Shown: one piece after another, positions 1 to 5,302 of the stretch
Numbering within the stretch: the first letter of the stretch is position 1
Layout of the letters: every line of letters starts with the position of its first letter
DNA from: an uncultured Lysobacterales bacterium
Lineage (GTDB): Bacteria > Pseudomonadota > Gammaproteobacteria > Xanthomonadales > SZUA-36
Reading direction: 5' to 3'
Length of the DNA stretch: 5,302 nucleotides
Assembly (NCBI GenBank): GCA_937995275.1
Contig: CALKKN010000127.1
Span: 1-5,302 of the forward strand
Notes under the pieces: model-generated
Databases searched by the model: none
Told to the model about the DNA's origin: nothing
What the model saw: only the letters and a program-made list of their open reading frames with translations
Program-made: the position numbers and the translations under genes

Positions 1-1576
1 TGCCGGTGCCGCCGATCGTGATGCCGTCCACGCTCATCTGCTTCTCGTCCGTAACGGGGTCGCTGAATACCTTGGTGGTGGCCAGCGGTCCTTCGCGGTA
101 GAACAAGGTCTGGTGGTGCGGCAGTTCGCCCTCCGACGGGAACTGGAAATCCAGCGGGGCGCGCCCGGTCATCGAGACGGCGGCGATCAGCAGCACCGGC
201 AGGGCCAGCCGCCAGGCAGGATGAGCGTCCGGGCGGCCGGACCGCGGCCACAGCCGCAGGAACAGGATCGTGAAGCCCAGCGCCATGTTCAGGCCCGCCA
301 TCAGCAGGATGCCACGCTGGATCCCCAGCCAGGCGATCAGCACGACACCGGGCAGCAGGGCGCCCAGCACGTTGCCCCACGTATTGACGGCATAGACGCG
401 GCCCACGTCCGCGCCCGTCGTGCGCAGGTCGCGCGCCACGATGTCGCCGGCCAGCGGGAAGGTCGCGCCGATCAGTGTGGCGGGCATGAGCATGACCAGG
501 AAGGCCACGCCGAAGCCGGACAGCAGCAGCGGCAGCGGCTCGGCCGCGGACTCGGCCAGGTGGCGCCCGACGGCCTGCGGTTCGGCAATGCCGAACAACA
601 TCGGTAACGCCAGGGCCGAAAGAAGCCCCAGCAGGACCTGGATCCAGCCGAAGATAGCCACCTTGTCCGGCAGGCGGGCCAGCAGGAAACGGATGCCGTA
701 GCCGCCCAGTGCGATGCCGGTCAGGAAAGCGGCCAGCATCGTGGTCAGGGCATAGGTCGAATTGCCCAGCAGGAACACCAGCGACCGCGTCCAGTAGATT
801 TCGTAGGCGAACGACGTGAAGCCGGACAGGCCCAGCCCCAGGACCACCAGGCGCACGGTCCACCGGCCCGTTGCAGGCCCGTCCCCGGCGCTGCTGTCCG
901 TTGCCGGCTCGCCCGGCGCGGGGACGGCCGCGGCGGGCAGGCGGGCGGATACCAGCCAGGCCGTGACGCCGATCAGCAGGTTGCCGGCGACGGCGATCCA
1001 GACCGGCACGTGGATCCCGAACCGGCCAATCAGGTAAAAGCCGGTCAGCAGCACACCGGTGACCGCGCCGAAGGTGTTGACCGCGTACAGGCTGCTCAAC
1101 CGGCCGCCGACCGTACCCGGTTGCCGGACCAGGAAACGCGTCAGGATCGGCAGGGTCGCGCCCATCAGCAGTGTGGGCAGCATCACCAGCAGGAAGACCA
1201 GCACGAAGCGGACGATCGCCACCAGCGCGGCCGACTCGCCCAGCAGCCGGTACAGGTCCGGGTAGGCCGTCTGCATCTGGTGCAGCAGCAGGTGTACCAG
1301 GACAGCCGATATTGCAATGCCGATTTCGAGCCACGCGTACAGCCGCAGGCAGTTCGCGCTCCGGTCGGCAATGCGGCCGGCCAGCCAGCTGCCCAGCGCC
1401 ATGCCCGACATGAAACCGGCCAGCACGGTGCCCACGGCCAGCGCCGTCGAGCCGAAGATGTGCGTCATCATGCGCGCCCAGACGACCTGGTAGACGAGCG
1501 CCAGCGCGCCCGACCCGAAGAACAGCAGCAGAACCAGGGGCAGCGTGGGGCGCGGTGATCCTTGATTCGGCTGCAT
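1..1576 (-). CDS. Fused polytopic membrane protein / spermidine synthase-like protein, N-terminal 525 codons (3' end beyond window)
   Basis: Reading leftward from the ATG at 1576 gives 525 uninterrupted codons that run off the window edge. Residues about 13-470 are a polytopic membrane domain of roughly a dozen hydrophobic segments, split by a polar Ala/Pro/Gly-rich linker at about 213-238. The two halves are repeats of each other: VYQVVWAR (28-35) matches AYEIYWTR (257-264), LPTLLMGATLPI (133-144) matches MPATLIGATFPL (364-375), and LYAVNTFG (163-170) matches VYAVNTWG (394-401). After the last hydrophobic stretch (456-468), residues about 488-525 contain LFYREGPLATTKVF, which resembles the beta-stranded start of a spermidine synthase domain. 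Fused proteins of this family typically continue with an SAM-type Rossmann domain, which would lie left of position 1. Many members lack proven aminopropyltransferase activity, so substrate is unknown. ATG 1576 is preferred over the in-frame ATG at 1582 because AGCAGG (1588-1583) lies six bases before 1576 but abuts 1582. Confidence 0.88.
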   Translation of the reverse strand, partial: MQPNQGSPRPTLPLVLLLFFGSGALALVYQVVWARMMTHIFGSTALAVGTVLAGFMSGMALGSWLAGRIADRSANCLRLYAWLEIGIAISAVLVHLLLHQMQTAYPDLYRLLGESAALVAIVRFVLVFLLVMLPTLLMGATLPILTRFLVRQPGTVGGRLSSLYAVNTFGAVTGVLLTGFYLIGRFGIHVPVWIAVAGNLLIGVTAWLVSARLPAAAVPAPGEPATDSSAGDGPATGRWTVRLVVLGLGLSGFTSFAYEIYWTRSLVFLLGNSTYALTTMLAAFLTGIALGGYGIRFLLARLPDKVAIFGWIQVLLGLLSALALPMLFGIAEPQAVGRHLAESAAEPLPLLLSGFGVAFLVMLMPATLIGATFPLAGDIVARDLRTTGADVGRVYAVNTWGNVLGALLPGVVLIAWLGIQRGILLMAGLNMALGFTILFLRLWPRSGRPDAHPAWRLALPVLLIAAVSMTGRAPLDFQFPSEGELPHHQTLFYREGPLATTKVFSDPVTDEKQMSVDGITIGGTG

Positions 1577-1582
1577 GGGCAT

Positions 1583-1588
1583 CCTGCT
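1583..1588 (-). promoter_or_regulatory. Ribosome binding site deciding the start of the membrane/spermidine synthase-like gene
   Basis: Read on the minus strand this is AGCAGG, a partial Shine-Dalgarno match. It sits six bases upstream of the ATG at 1576 and directly against the ATG at 1582, so the downstream ATG has the workable spacing. Confidence 0.5.
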
Positions 1589-1607
1589 GTGGGCAACGGG
1601 CAGGGCA

Positions 1608-1616
1608 AGGATAACA
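1608..1616 (-). promoter_or_regulatory. Possible extended -10 promoter for the leftward gene
   Basis: The minus strand reads TGTTATCCT: a TG dinucleotide, one base, then TATCCT, which matches four of six bases of the sigma70 -10 consensus. A start near 1601 would give a leader of about 25 bases before ATG 1576. No good -35 box is seen at the expected spacing (AATTCA at 1636-1631), which extended -10 promoters can tolerate. It is a weak call from pattern alone. Confidence 0.25.
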
Positions 1617-1634
1617 AAATCGATTCGGCATGAA

Positions 1635-1662
1635 TTGGCGGGCAGCAGGGATGCGCTATAGT
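1635..1662 (+). promoter_or_regulatory. Sigma70-type promoter for the PLP enzyme gene
   Basis: TTGGCG at 1635-1640 matches four of six -35 bases, and TATAGT at 1657-1662 matches five of six -10 bases, with a 16-base spacer. The expected transcript start near 1669 leaves a leader of about 25 bases before the ATG at 1694. This placement argues against the GTG at 1661 as a start codon, because it lies inside the -10 box. The -10 box is about 40 bases from the possible opposite-strand promoter, so a regulator bound here could act on both genes. Confidence 0.5.
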
Positions 1663-1693
1663 GTGCGCGGTTTCTCAGCGAACGGTATGTCCC

Positions 1694-2803
1694 ATGCACC
1701 ACATCAGCCCCGAATCCTGGCTGGTCAGCGCCGGCCGGCCGGAAGAGCCTGGCGCGCCCCTGAACGTGCCGCCGGTGCCCGCCTCCAACTTCCTGCTGGG
1801 CGGCGAACGCGAGTATTCCCGCGGCAGCGGCACGCCCACCTGGGAGGCGCTGGAGACGATCGTCGGGCACCTCGAGGAAGGCGGGGCGGTTGCCTTCGCG
1901 TCCGGCATGGCGGCCGCCGCGTCCGTCTTCGACCAGCTGGACACCGGCGCGCAGGTCGTGCTGCCCGATGATTGCTACCACGGCGTCGCCGAGCTCGCCG
2001 CGGACGGGGAACGCAAGGGCCGCTGGCGGGTAGCGCGGATCGCGGTGGAGGACACGGCCGGCTGGCTCGCCGCAGCGGCCGAGGCGGACCTGCTGTGGCT
2101 GGAATCCCCGACCAATCCCCTGTTGAAGGTCGCCGACCTGAAGGCCATTTGTGCGGTGCCGCGCAAGCCCGGCGCACTCCTTGCCGTGGACAACACCTTC
2201 GCCACGCCGCTAATCCAGAAGCCGCTGGAACTGGGGGCGGACATCAGCATGCATTCGGCCTCCAAGTTCATCGGGGGCCACTCCGACCTGCTGGCGGGGA
2301 TCGTATGCGCCCGCGACTCCGAGCGGCTTGCAGCCCTGCGGCGGTCGCGCACGCTGGCCGGTGCTACGCCCGGAACACTGGAGGCCTGGCTGGCCGTGAG
2401 GGGTGCGCGCACGCTGGCGCTGCGCCTCGAGCGCGCCCAGCAGAACGCCGGCCGCCTGGCCACGTGGCTGCAACGCCATCCGCGCGTGGAACAGGTCCGT
2501 TATCCCGGGTTGCCGGACCACCCCGGGCAGGCAGTGGCGGCCGGCCAGATGGCCGGTTTCGGCAGCATGATCTCCTACGACGTGGCGGGCGGTGCCGATG
2601 CCGCGGACGCCGTCTGCCGGAACGTCCGGCTGATCCGCCACGCGTCCAGCCTCGGCGCGGTCGAGTCGACCATGGAGCGGCGCGCCGCGAACGCCGGCCA
2701 GGAGCACCTGCCGCCGTCGCTGCTGCGGCTGAGCGTCGGTATCGAATCCTGTACCGACCTCGAAGCGGACCTGGATCAGGCCCTGCATGCAGCCAGCACT
2801 TGA
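1694..2803 (+). CDS. PLP-dependent trans-sulfuration enzyme, cystathionine gamma-lyase/gamma-synthase family
   Basis: This 369-residue protein is a complete Cys/Met-metabolism PLP enzyme (fold type I, cytosolic, normally a tetramer). Lys191 in SASKFIGGHSD is the Schiff-base lysine. Asp166 in DNTFATP should contact the pyridine nitrogen, SGM (70-72) the phosphate, and YSR (41-43) would supply phosphate contacts to the neighbouring subunit. Tyr95 is a candidate active-site tyrosine. SLGAVES (319-325) keeps the glutamate typical of gamma-lyases and gamma-synthases rather than the Trp found in classical beta-lyases. Family members cleave cystathionine to cysteine, 2-oxobutyrate and ammonia, or make cystathionine from an activated homoserine; the sequence does not settle which. 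The usual YSRxxNPT is YSRGSGTPT here, and the C-terminal region is shortened with the motif ERRA (328-331), which recalls the actinobacterial-type gamma-lyase subgroup. The ATG at 1694 fits the family N-terminus and the promoter, although its Shine-Dalgarno is poor. No cystathionine beta-synthase lies next to it. Confidence 0.9.
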   Translation: MHHISPESWLVSAGRPEEPGAPLNVPPVPASNFLLGGEREYSRGSGTPTWEALETIVGHLEEGGAVAFASGMAAAASVFDQLDTGAQVVLPDDCYHGVAELAADGERKGRWRVARIAVEDTAGWLAAAAEADLLWLESPTNPLLKVADLKAICAVPRKPGALLAVDNTFATPLIQKPLELGADISMHSASKFIGGHSDLLAGIVCARDSERLAALRRSRTLAGATPGTLEAWLAVRGARTLALRLERAQQNAGRLATWLQRHPRVEQVRYPGLPDHPGQAVAAGQMAGFGSMISYDVAGGADAADAVCRNVRLIRHASSLGAVESTMERRAANAGQEHLPPSLLRLSVGIESCTDLEADLDQALHAAST

Positions 2804-2810
2804 GGGGCGA

Positions 2811-2816
2811 TATAAT
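2811..2816 (+). promoter_or_regulatory. Perfect -10 box upstream of the small coiled-coil gene
   Basis: TATAAT is an exact sigma70 -10 consensus, starting seven bases after the preceding stop codon, in a GC-rich background where such AT runs are rare. Transcription would start near 2822-2824. The -35 region at 17-base spacing (2788-2793, TGCAGC) is poor, so activity may need an activator or rely on the strong -10. It implies separate transcription of the small gene rather than simple read-through from the PLP enzyme gene. Confidence 0.55.
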
Positions 2817-2824
2817 CAGTGAGT

Positions 2825-2874
2825 CCGGCCGGGTGTTGTTCGTCTCTCAAATCGAACGGCCACATACTGGCCGG
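2825..2874 (+). promoter_or_regulatory. Potential 5'-terminal stem-loop in the leader of the small coiled-coil gene
   Basis: Bases 2825-2832 (CCGGCCGG) can pair with 2867-2874 (CTGGCCGG) in eight pairs including one G-U. Inside it, 2835-2842 (GTTGTTCG) can pair with 2853-2860 (CGAACGGC) in eight pairs including two G-U, closing a ten-base loop. The structure would begin within a few bases of the predicted transcript start and ends 18 bases before the Shine-Dalgarno, leaving that site free. There is no following U-run, so it is not a classical terminator. A role as an mRNA-stabilising 5' hairpin is an inference. Confidence 0.4.
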
Positions 2875-2892
2875 TCACCTGCCCGTGCCATC

Positions 2893-2896
2893 GGAG
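2893..2896 (+). promoter_or_regulatory. Strong ribosome binding site of the small coiled-coil gene
   Basis: GGAG lies seven bases before the ATG at 2904, followed by an A-rich spacer (TAAAACC). It is the clearest Shine-Dalgarno in the window and fixes the start codon. Together with AT-rich early codons it suggests high translation. Confidence 0.7.
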
Positions 2897-2903
2897 TAAA
2901 ACC

Positions 2904-3191
2904 ATGTCCAAGCGAGACGAAATTATCCAAGCATTGAAAGCGCAGCTCGACGAACTCAACGGGGAACTCGACGAACTGGAGACCAAGGCGAAGGCCGGCC
3001 GGGAAGAACTCGGCAAGAAGTACGACGCACAGGTCGCCAGCCTGCGCGCCTCGGCCGCGACCCTGCGGACGAAGATCGACGAAGTCATGGCCGCCGGTGA
3101 CGAAAAATGGGAGGCGGTGGTCGCCGAAGCAGAGAAAGTCCAAAAGGCGCTGGTCCATTCCTTCAACTACTTCAAGTCACAGCTTAAGTAG
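2904..3191 (+). CDS. Small charged coiled-coil protein, sll1863-type stress-response family (tentative)
   Basis: This 95-residue soluble protein has no signal peptide and no membrane segment. It is rich in Lys, Glu, Asp and Ala and almost wholly helical in appearance. Ile8, Leu11, Leu15, Leu18, Leu22 and Leu25 follow an unbroken 3-4 heptad spacing, marking a coiled coil that probably continues to about residue 61. A Gly-containing break at 65-66 is followed by a second, amphipathic helix ending in an aromatic and basic tail (FNYFKSQLK). The opening MSKRDE and the pattern KAQLDELNGELDELE recall small proteins annotated as the sll1863 family stress-response protein; that link is from memory of the family and not a search, and no biochemical role is firmly known. 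It has its own -10 box, a structured leader and a strong Shine-Dalgarno, so it may be abundant. The hydrolase gene starts 15 bases downstream and probably shares part of its transcript. Confidence 0.85.
   Translation: MSKRDEIIQALKAQLDELNGELDELETKAKAGREELGKKYDAQVASLRASAATLRTKIDEVMAAGDEKWEAVVAEAEKVQKALVHSFNYFKSQLK
3167..3191 (+). promoter_or_regulatory. Potential hairpin covering the stop codon of the small gene
   Basis: Bases 3167-3172 (CTACTT) pair perfectly with 3186-3191 (AAGTAG). After a one-base bulge (C3173), 3174-3176 (AAG) pair with 3183-3185 (CTT), closing the six-base loop TCACAG. The 3' arm includes the TAG stop codon. No U-tract follows (GGGCAACC), so it is not an intrinsic terminator. 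It could act as a 3' stability or processing element between the small gene and the hydrolase gene, but the stem is AT-rich and weak and lies mostly in coding sequence. Confidence 0.3.
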
Positions 3192-3206
3192 GGCAACCTC
3201 CGCATC

Positions 3207-4049
3207 GTGACCGGGCTGGAAAGCGAGGCGTGTTCCAACATAGTGGATTTTCCGCCGTTCACGGTTCCGGCCGACTGGTTCGCGGCGCCCGGCTCGCGCG
3301 CCACGATCATCGTCCTGCCGGCCATGGGGACGCCCGCCCACCGCTATCGGGTGCTGGCGGAGGCCCTGCAGTCCAGGGATTTCAACGTGCTGCTGCCGGA
3401 ACTGCCCGGCACCGGCGCCAGCGAGCCCAAACCGTCCCGGACGGTCGACTACGGCTACGGTGACCTGGTCGAACGCTACCTGCCCGGCCTGGTCGCAGCG
3501 GCGCGGGCACGGGACCCTGGCGGACCGGTGCTGGCCGTCGGGCACAGTCTGGGCGGCCAGATCGCGGTGCTGGGGGCGGTTCATGGTTATCCCGGCCTGG
3601 ACGCGGTGGTGACGGTCGCCGCCGGGCACATTCATTACCGTCACTGGCAGGGCGCCGGCGCCGCCAAGGTTCGGTTCGCGGCCTTCCTGTTCCCCGTCCT
3701 CGCCCGCCTGTTCGGACACCTGCCCGGCCGGCGCCTCGGGTTCGGCGGACCCCAGGCGCGGACACTGATCGGGGAATGGTCGCGCACCATTCGCAGTGGC
3801 CGGTTTCCCGAACTCGGCGGAACATCCCCTAACCCCGCCTGCCCGGCATTATGCATCGGCTACGAGGGCGATTTTCTGGCGCCGATGCGCTCGGTCGCGG
3901 GTCTGGCGGAACTGCTGAATGGCGCCACGGCAAAGCTGCCGATGAACTGGCCCGGGCCGCCCCATTCCGCCTGGACCCGTTACCCGGACTCGACGGTGAG
4001 CGCCATCGAAGACTGGCTGGTAGGTCAAACCCTGGTGGCGCGGGCGTGA
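3207..4049 (+). CDS. Alpha/beta hydrolase, COG4757-type
   Basis: This 280-residue protein is an alpha/beta-fold serine hydrolase without a signal peptide, so probably cytosolic. The nucleophile elbow is GHSLGG with Ser114. Asp222 in GYEGDF is the likely acid and His253 in PPHS the likely base, giving the expected order Ser-Asp-His. ATIIVLPAMGTP (32-43) would hold the oxyanion-hole loop, and LPELPGTGAS (63-72) is the usual strand and turn before the lid region. A lid segment at about 140-205 contains HLPGRRLGFG (171-180) and EWSR (190-193), which resemble a conserved group of predicted hydrolases (COG4757) of unknown substrate. The GTG at 3207 gives the fullest N-terminus, but its only Shine-Dalgarno-like sequence (AGGG, 3190-3193) is 13 bases away. 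GTG 3243 is a possible alternative that would remove 12 residues and keep the whole fold. The stop overlaps the start of the TonB receptor gene, pointing to a functional pair. Ester, thioester or peptide substrate cannot be told from sequence. Confidence 0.87.
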   Translation: MTGLESEACSNIVDFPPFTVPADWFAAPGSRATIIVLPAMGTPAHRYRVLAEALQSRDFNVLLPELPGTGASEPKPSRTVDYGYGDLVERYLPGLVAAARARDPGGPVLAVGHSLGGQIAVLGAVHGYPGLDAVVTVAAGHIHYRHWQGAGAAKVRFAAFLFPVLARLFGHLPGRRLGFGGPQARTLIGEWSRTIRSGRFPELGGTSPNPACPALCIGYEGDFLAPMRSVAGLAELLNGATAKLPMNWPGPPHSAWTRYPDSTVSAIEDWLVGQTLVARA

Positions 4050-5302
4050 AGTCGGACCCGATCGGCCGCAGGACCGTGCGCCGTGTGCTGCTGGTGTCGC
4101 TGCTGGCGGCGGTTGGCATACCCGCCTGGGCGCAGGACGACGCCGGCGTGCTGGAAGAGATCGTCGTCTACGCGACGCGGATTCCCACCGACCTGGCCGA
4201 CCTGCCGTTCGCGGCCAGCCGCATCAGCGGCGAGCGGGTGCAGCGGGCCCGCCAGCAGCTCGGCCTGGACGAGTCCCTGGCCGGCGTGCCCGGCCTGTTT
4301 TTCCAGAACCGCTACAACTACGCCCAGGATCTGCGCATCGCCATACGCGGCTTCGGCGCCCGGGCCAACTTCGGCATTCGCGGCATTCGCATATTCGCCG
4401 ACGATATCCCGCAGACACTGCCGGACGGGCAGGGCAGCGTCGACGCGATCGATCTCGGGTCGGTGCAATCGGTGGAGGTGATCCGGGGACCGTTTTCCGC
4501 CGTGTACGGCTCGGCGTCGGGCGGCGTCATCCACCTGCGGACCGAGGACGGGCCGGCGGAGCCGGTGCTGAGCGGCCGGCTGAATGCCGGCTCCTACGGG
4601 TTCCGGCAATGGCAGGCCAGGGCCGGCGGTCAGACCGGTGCGCTCAACTGGCTGGCCAACCTGTCGTCCACCGAGCTGGACGGGTACCGGGAGCATGCCG
4701 AATACCGGAGCGACCTGCTGAACAGCAAGTTCCGCTACGATTTCGACGAAACGGCCCGCCTGACGGTGGTGCTGAACGCGGTCGATTCACCGCGTGCCAA
4801 CGACCCGGGCGGGCTCAACGCACGCGAAGCGGCGGCCGACCGCCGCCAGGCGGCGCCCCGTAACCTGCTGTTCAATGCCGGCGAGGCGCTCGATCAACAG
4901 ACGGCGGGGCTGGCCTTCCGCAAGGACTTCGCCGGCGGCAGCGACCTGCTGCTGCGCGGCTACTATCAGAGCCGCGACTTCGCCAACCGGCTGCCGTTCG
5001 ACGTGAACAGCAACGGGCAGGGCGGGTCCGTCGACCTGCAGCGCCGTCTCGCCGGTTTCGGCGCCCAGTACGGCTGGACGGCCCACTGGGGCAGCGTCAG
5101 CCACCGCCTGGTGGCCGGGCTGGATTACGACGCCCAGCGCGACCACCGCCGTCGTTTCGCCAACAACCAGGGTGTCCTCGGCGACCTGACCACCGACCAG
5201 GACGAGGACGTGACGACCACCGCGGTGTTCCTGCAGGACGCCGTGGACCTCGGCGACACCGTCACCCTGACGCTGGGCGGGCGCTATGACGAGGTCGAGT
5301 AC
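4046..5302 (+). CDS. TonB-dependent outer-membrane receptor, N-terminal 419 codons (3' end beyond window)
   Basis: The open frame from the GTG at 4046 runs to the last base of the window. Residues 1-29 form a signal peptide: arginines at 8, 9, 12 and 13, a hydrophobic core (VLLVSLLAAVG), and an AWA cleavage site before Gln30. LEEIVVYA (36-43) is a TonB box, the segment that contacts TonB in the periplasm. The plug domain spans about 48-168, with IRGFGARANFGIRG (100-113) and VEVIRGPFSAVYGSASGG (143-160), typical of this receptor class. Beta-barrel strands follow from about residue 175, with alternating aromatic and polar residues. Receptors of this kind are usually 650-800 residues, so roughly half to two thirds is present. 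They import siderophores, cobalamin, heme or other scarce ligands using the proton motive force via TonB-ExbB-ExbD; the plug does not identify the ligand. The GTGA overlap with the hydrolase stop indicates translational coupling, and no separate promoter or Fur-box-like site is visible just before it. Confidence 0.92.
   Translation, partial: MKSDPIGRRTVRRVLLVSLLAAVGIPAWAQDDAGVLEEIVVYATRIPTDLADLPFAASRISGERVQRARQQLGLDESLAGVPGLFFQNRYNYAQDLRIAIRGFGARANFGIRGIRIFADDIPQTLPDGQGSVDAIDLGSVQSVEVIRGPFSAVYGSASGGVIHLRTEDGPAEPVLSGRLNAGSYGFRQWQARAGGQTGALNWLANLSSTELDGYREHAEYRSDLLNSKFRYDFDETARLTVVLNAVDSPRANDPGGLNAREAAADRRQAAPRNLLFNAGEALDQQTAGLAFRKDFAGGSDLLLRGYYQSRDFANRLPFDVNSNGQGGSVDLQRRLAGFGAQYGWTAHWGSVSHRLVAGLDYDAQRDHRRRFANNQGVLGDLTTDQDEDVTTTAVFLQDAVDLGDTVTLTLGGRYDEVEY

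Noticed and set aside
113..1558. Plus-strand open frames such as 113-607 and 1010-1558
   Set aside because: They lie antisense to the 525-codon membrane protein frame, are full of Gln, Arg and His, and show no recognisable domain. They are typical shadow frames of GC-rich coding DNA.
1661..1693. GTG at 1661 as the start of the PLP enzyme
   Set aside because: It overlaps the predicted -10 box and would add 11 residues that do not resemble the family's N-terminus; the ATG at 1694 fits better.
2494..2519. Inverted repeat GGTCCG...CGGACC as a possible terminator
   Set aside because: It is in the middle of the PLP enzyme gene, has no U-tract, and such short GC repeats are common here.
2210..2788. 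A 192-codon minus-strand frame opposite the PLP enzyme
   Set aside because: It has no domain and is fully explained as the complement of conserved PLP enzyme codons.
2783..2792. CTGCATGCAG, a perfect 10-base palindrome in the -35 region of the TATAAT box
   Set aside because: It lies in codons of the PLP enzyme's C-terminus, and a single short palindrome is expected by chance in sequence of this length. It could be an operator but nothing else supports that.
1972..2937. A 321-codon plus-strand frame overlapping the PLP enzyme and the small gene
   Set aside because: It is Arg, Gly and Pro-rich low-complexity sequence in the +1 frame of a clear PLP enzyme gene, and it crosses that gene's stop, a promoter and a leader.
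3167..3206. Rho-independent terminator between the small gene and the hydrolase
   Set aside because: A hairpin can form, but it is AT-rich and is followed by GGGCAACC rather than a run of T, so intrinsic termination is unlikely.
4025..4696. A 223-codon minus-strand frame opposite the hydrolase end and the TonB receptor
   Set aside because: It is antisense to the signal peptide and plug of an unmistakable receptor gene and has no motif of its own.

Overview
The window is uniformly GC-rich (roughly two thirds G+C by eye) and densely coded, with five protein genes, two of them cut by the window edges. A TonB-dependent outer-membrane receptor makes the source a Gram-negative bacterium. The GC content, the sigma70-like promoter boxes and the gene families fit a Gammaproteobacterium of the Xanthomonadales/Wenzhouxiangella/Chromatiales kind, but that placement is an inference and no taxonomic marker is present.

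Layout. Positions 1-1576 (minus strand) hold the first 525 codons of a fused polytopic membrane protein/spermidine-synthase-like protein; its C-terminal catalytic part lies beyond the left edge. A 117-bp divergent regulatory gap (1577-1693) separates it from a plus-strand PLP-dependent Cys/Met-metabolism enzyme of the cystathionine gamma-lyase/gamma-synthase family (1694-2803). Directly after that gene's stop is an exact TATAAT box (2811-2816), then a long potential hairpin in the 5' leader (2825-2874), then a 95-residue charged coiled-coil protein resembling the sll1863-type stress-response family (2904-3191). A second potential hairpin (3167-3191) covers the end and stop codon of that small gene. 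Fifteen bases later begins a cytosolic alpha/beta hydrolase of the COG4757 type (3207-4049). Its stop codon overlaps the GTG start of a TonB-dependent receptor (4046 to beyond 5302), of which the signal peptide, TonB box, plug and first part of the barrel are present.

How the genes may work together. The first two genes are divergent and each looks complete in its own role: polyamine-synthase-like membrane protein and sulfur amino acid metabolism. The last three are closely spaced and probably form one transcription unit. The hydrolase and receptor are tied by a 4-bp overlap, suggesting matched synthesis and possibly uptake followed by hydrolysis of an ester- or amide-bearing ligand. The small coiled-coil gene carries RNA structures at both ends of its message, which could give it much higher or more stable expression than the two genes behind it.

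I saw no tRNA, rRNA, CRISPR array, insertion sequence or rho-independent terminator. Nothing here clearly amounts to a new system; the most interesting points are the hairpin-bracketed small gene and the coupled hydrolase-receptor pair.
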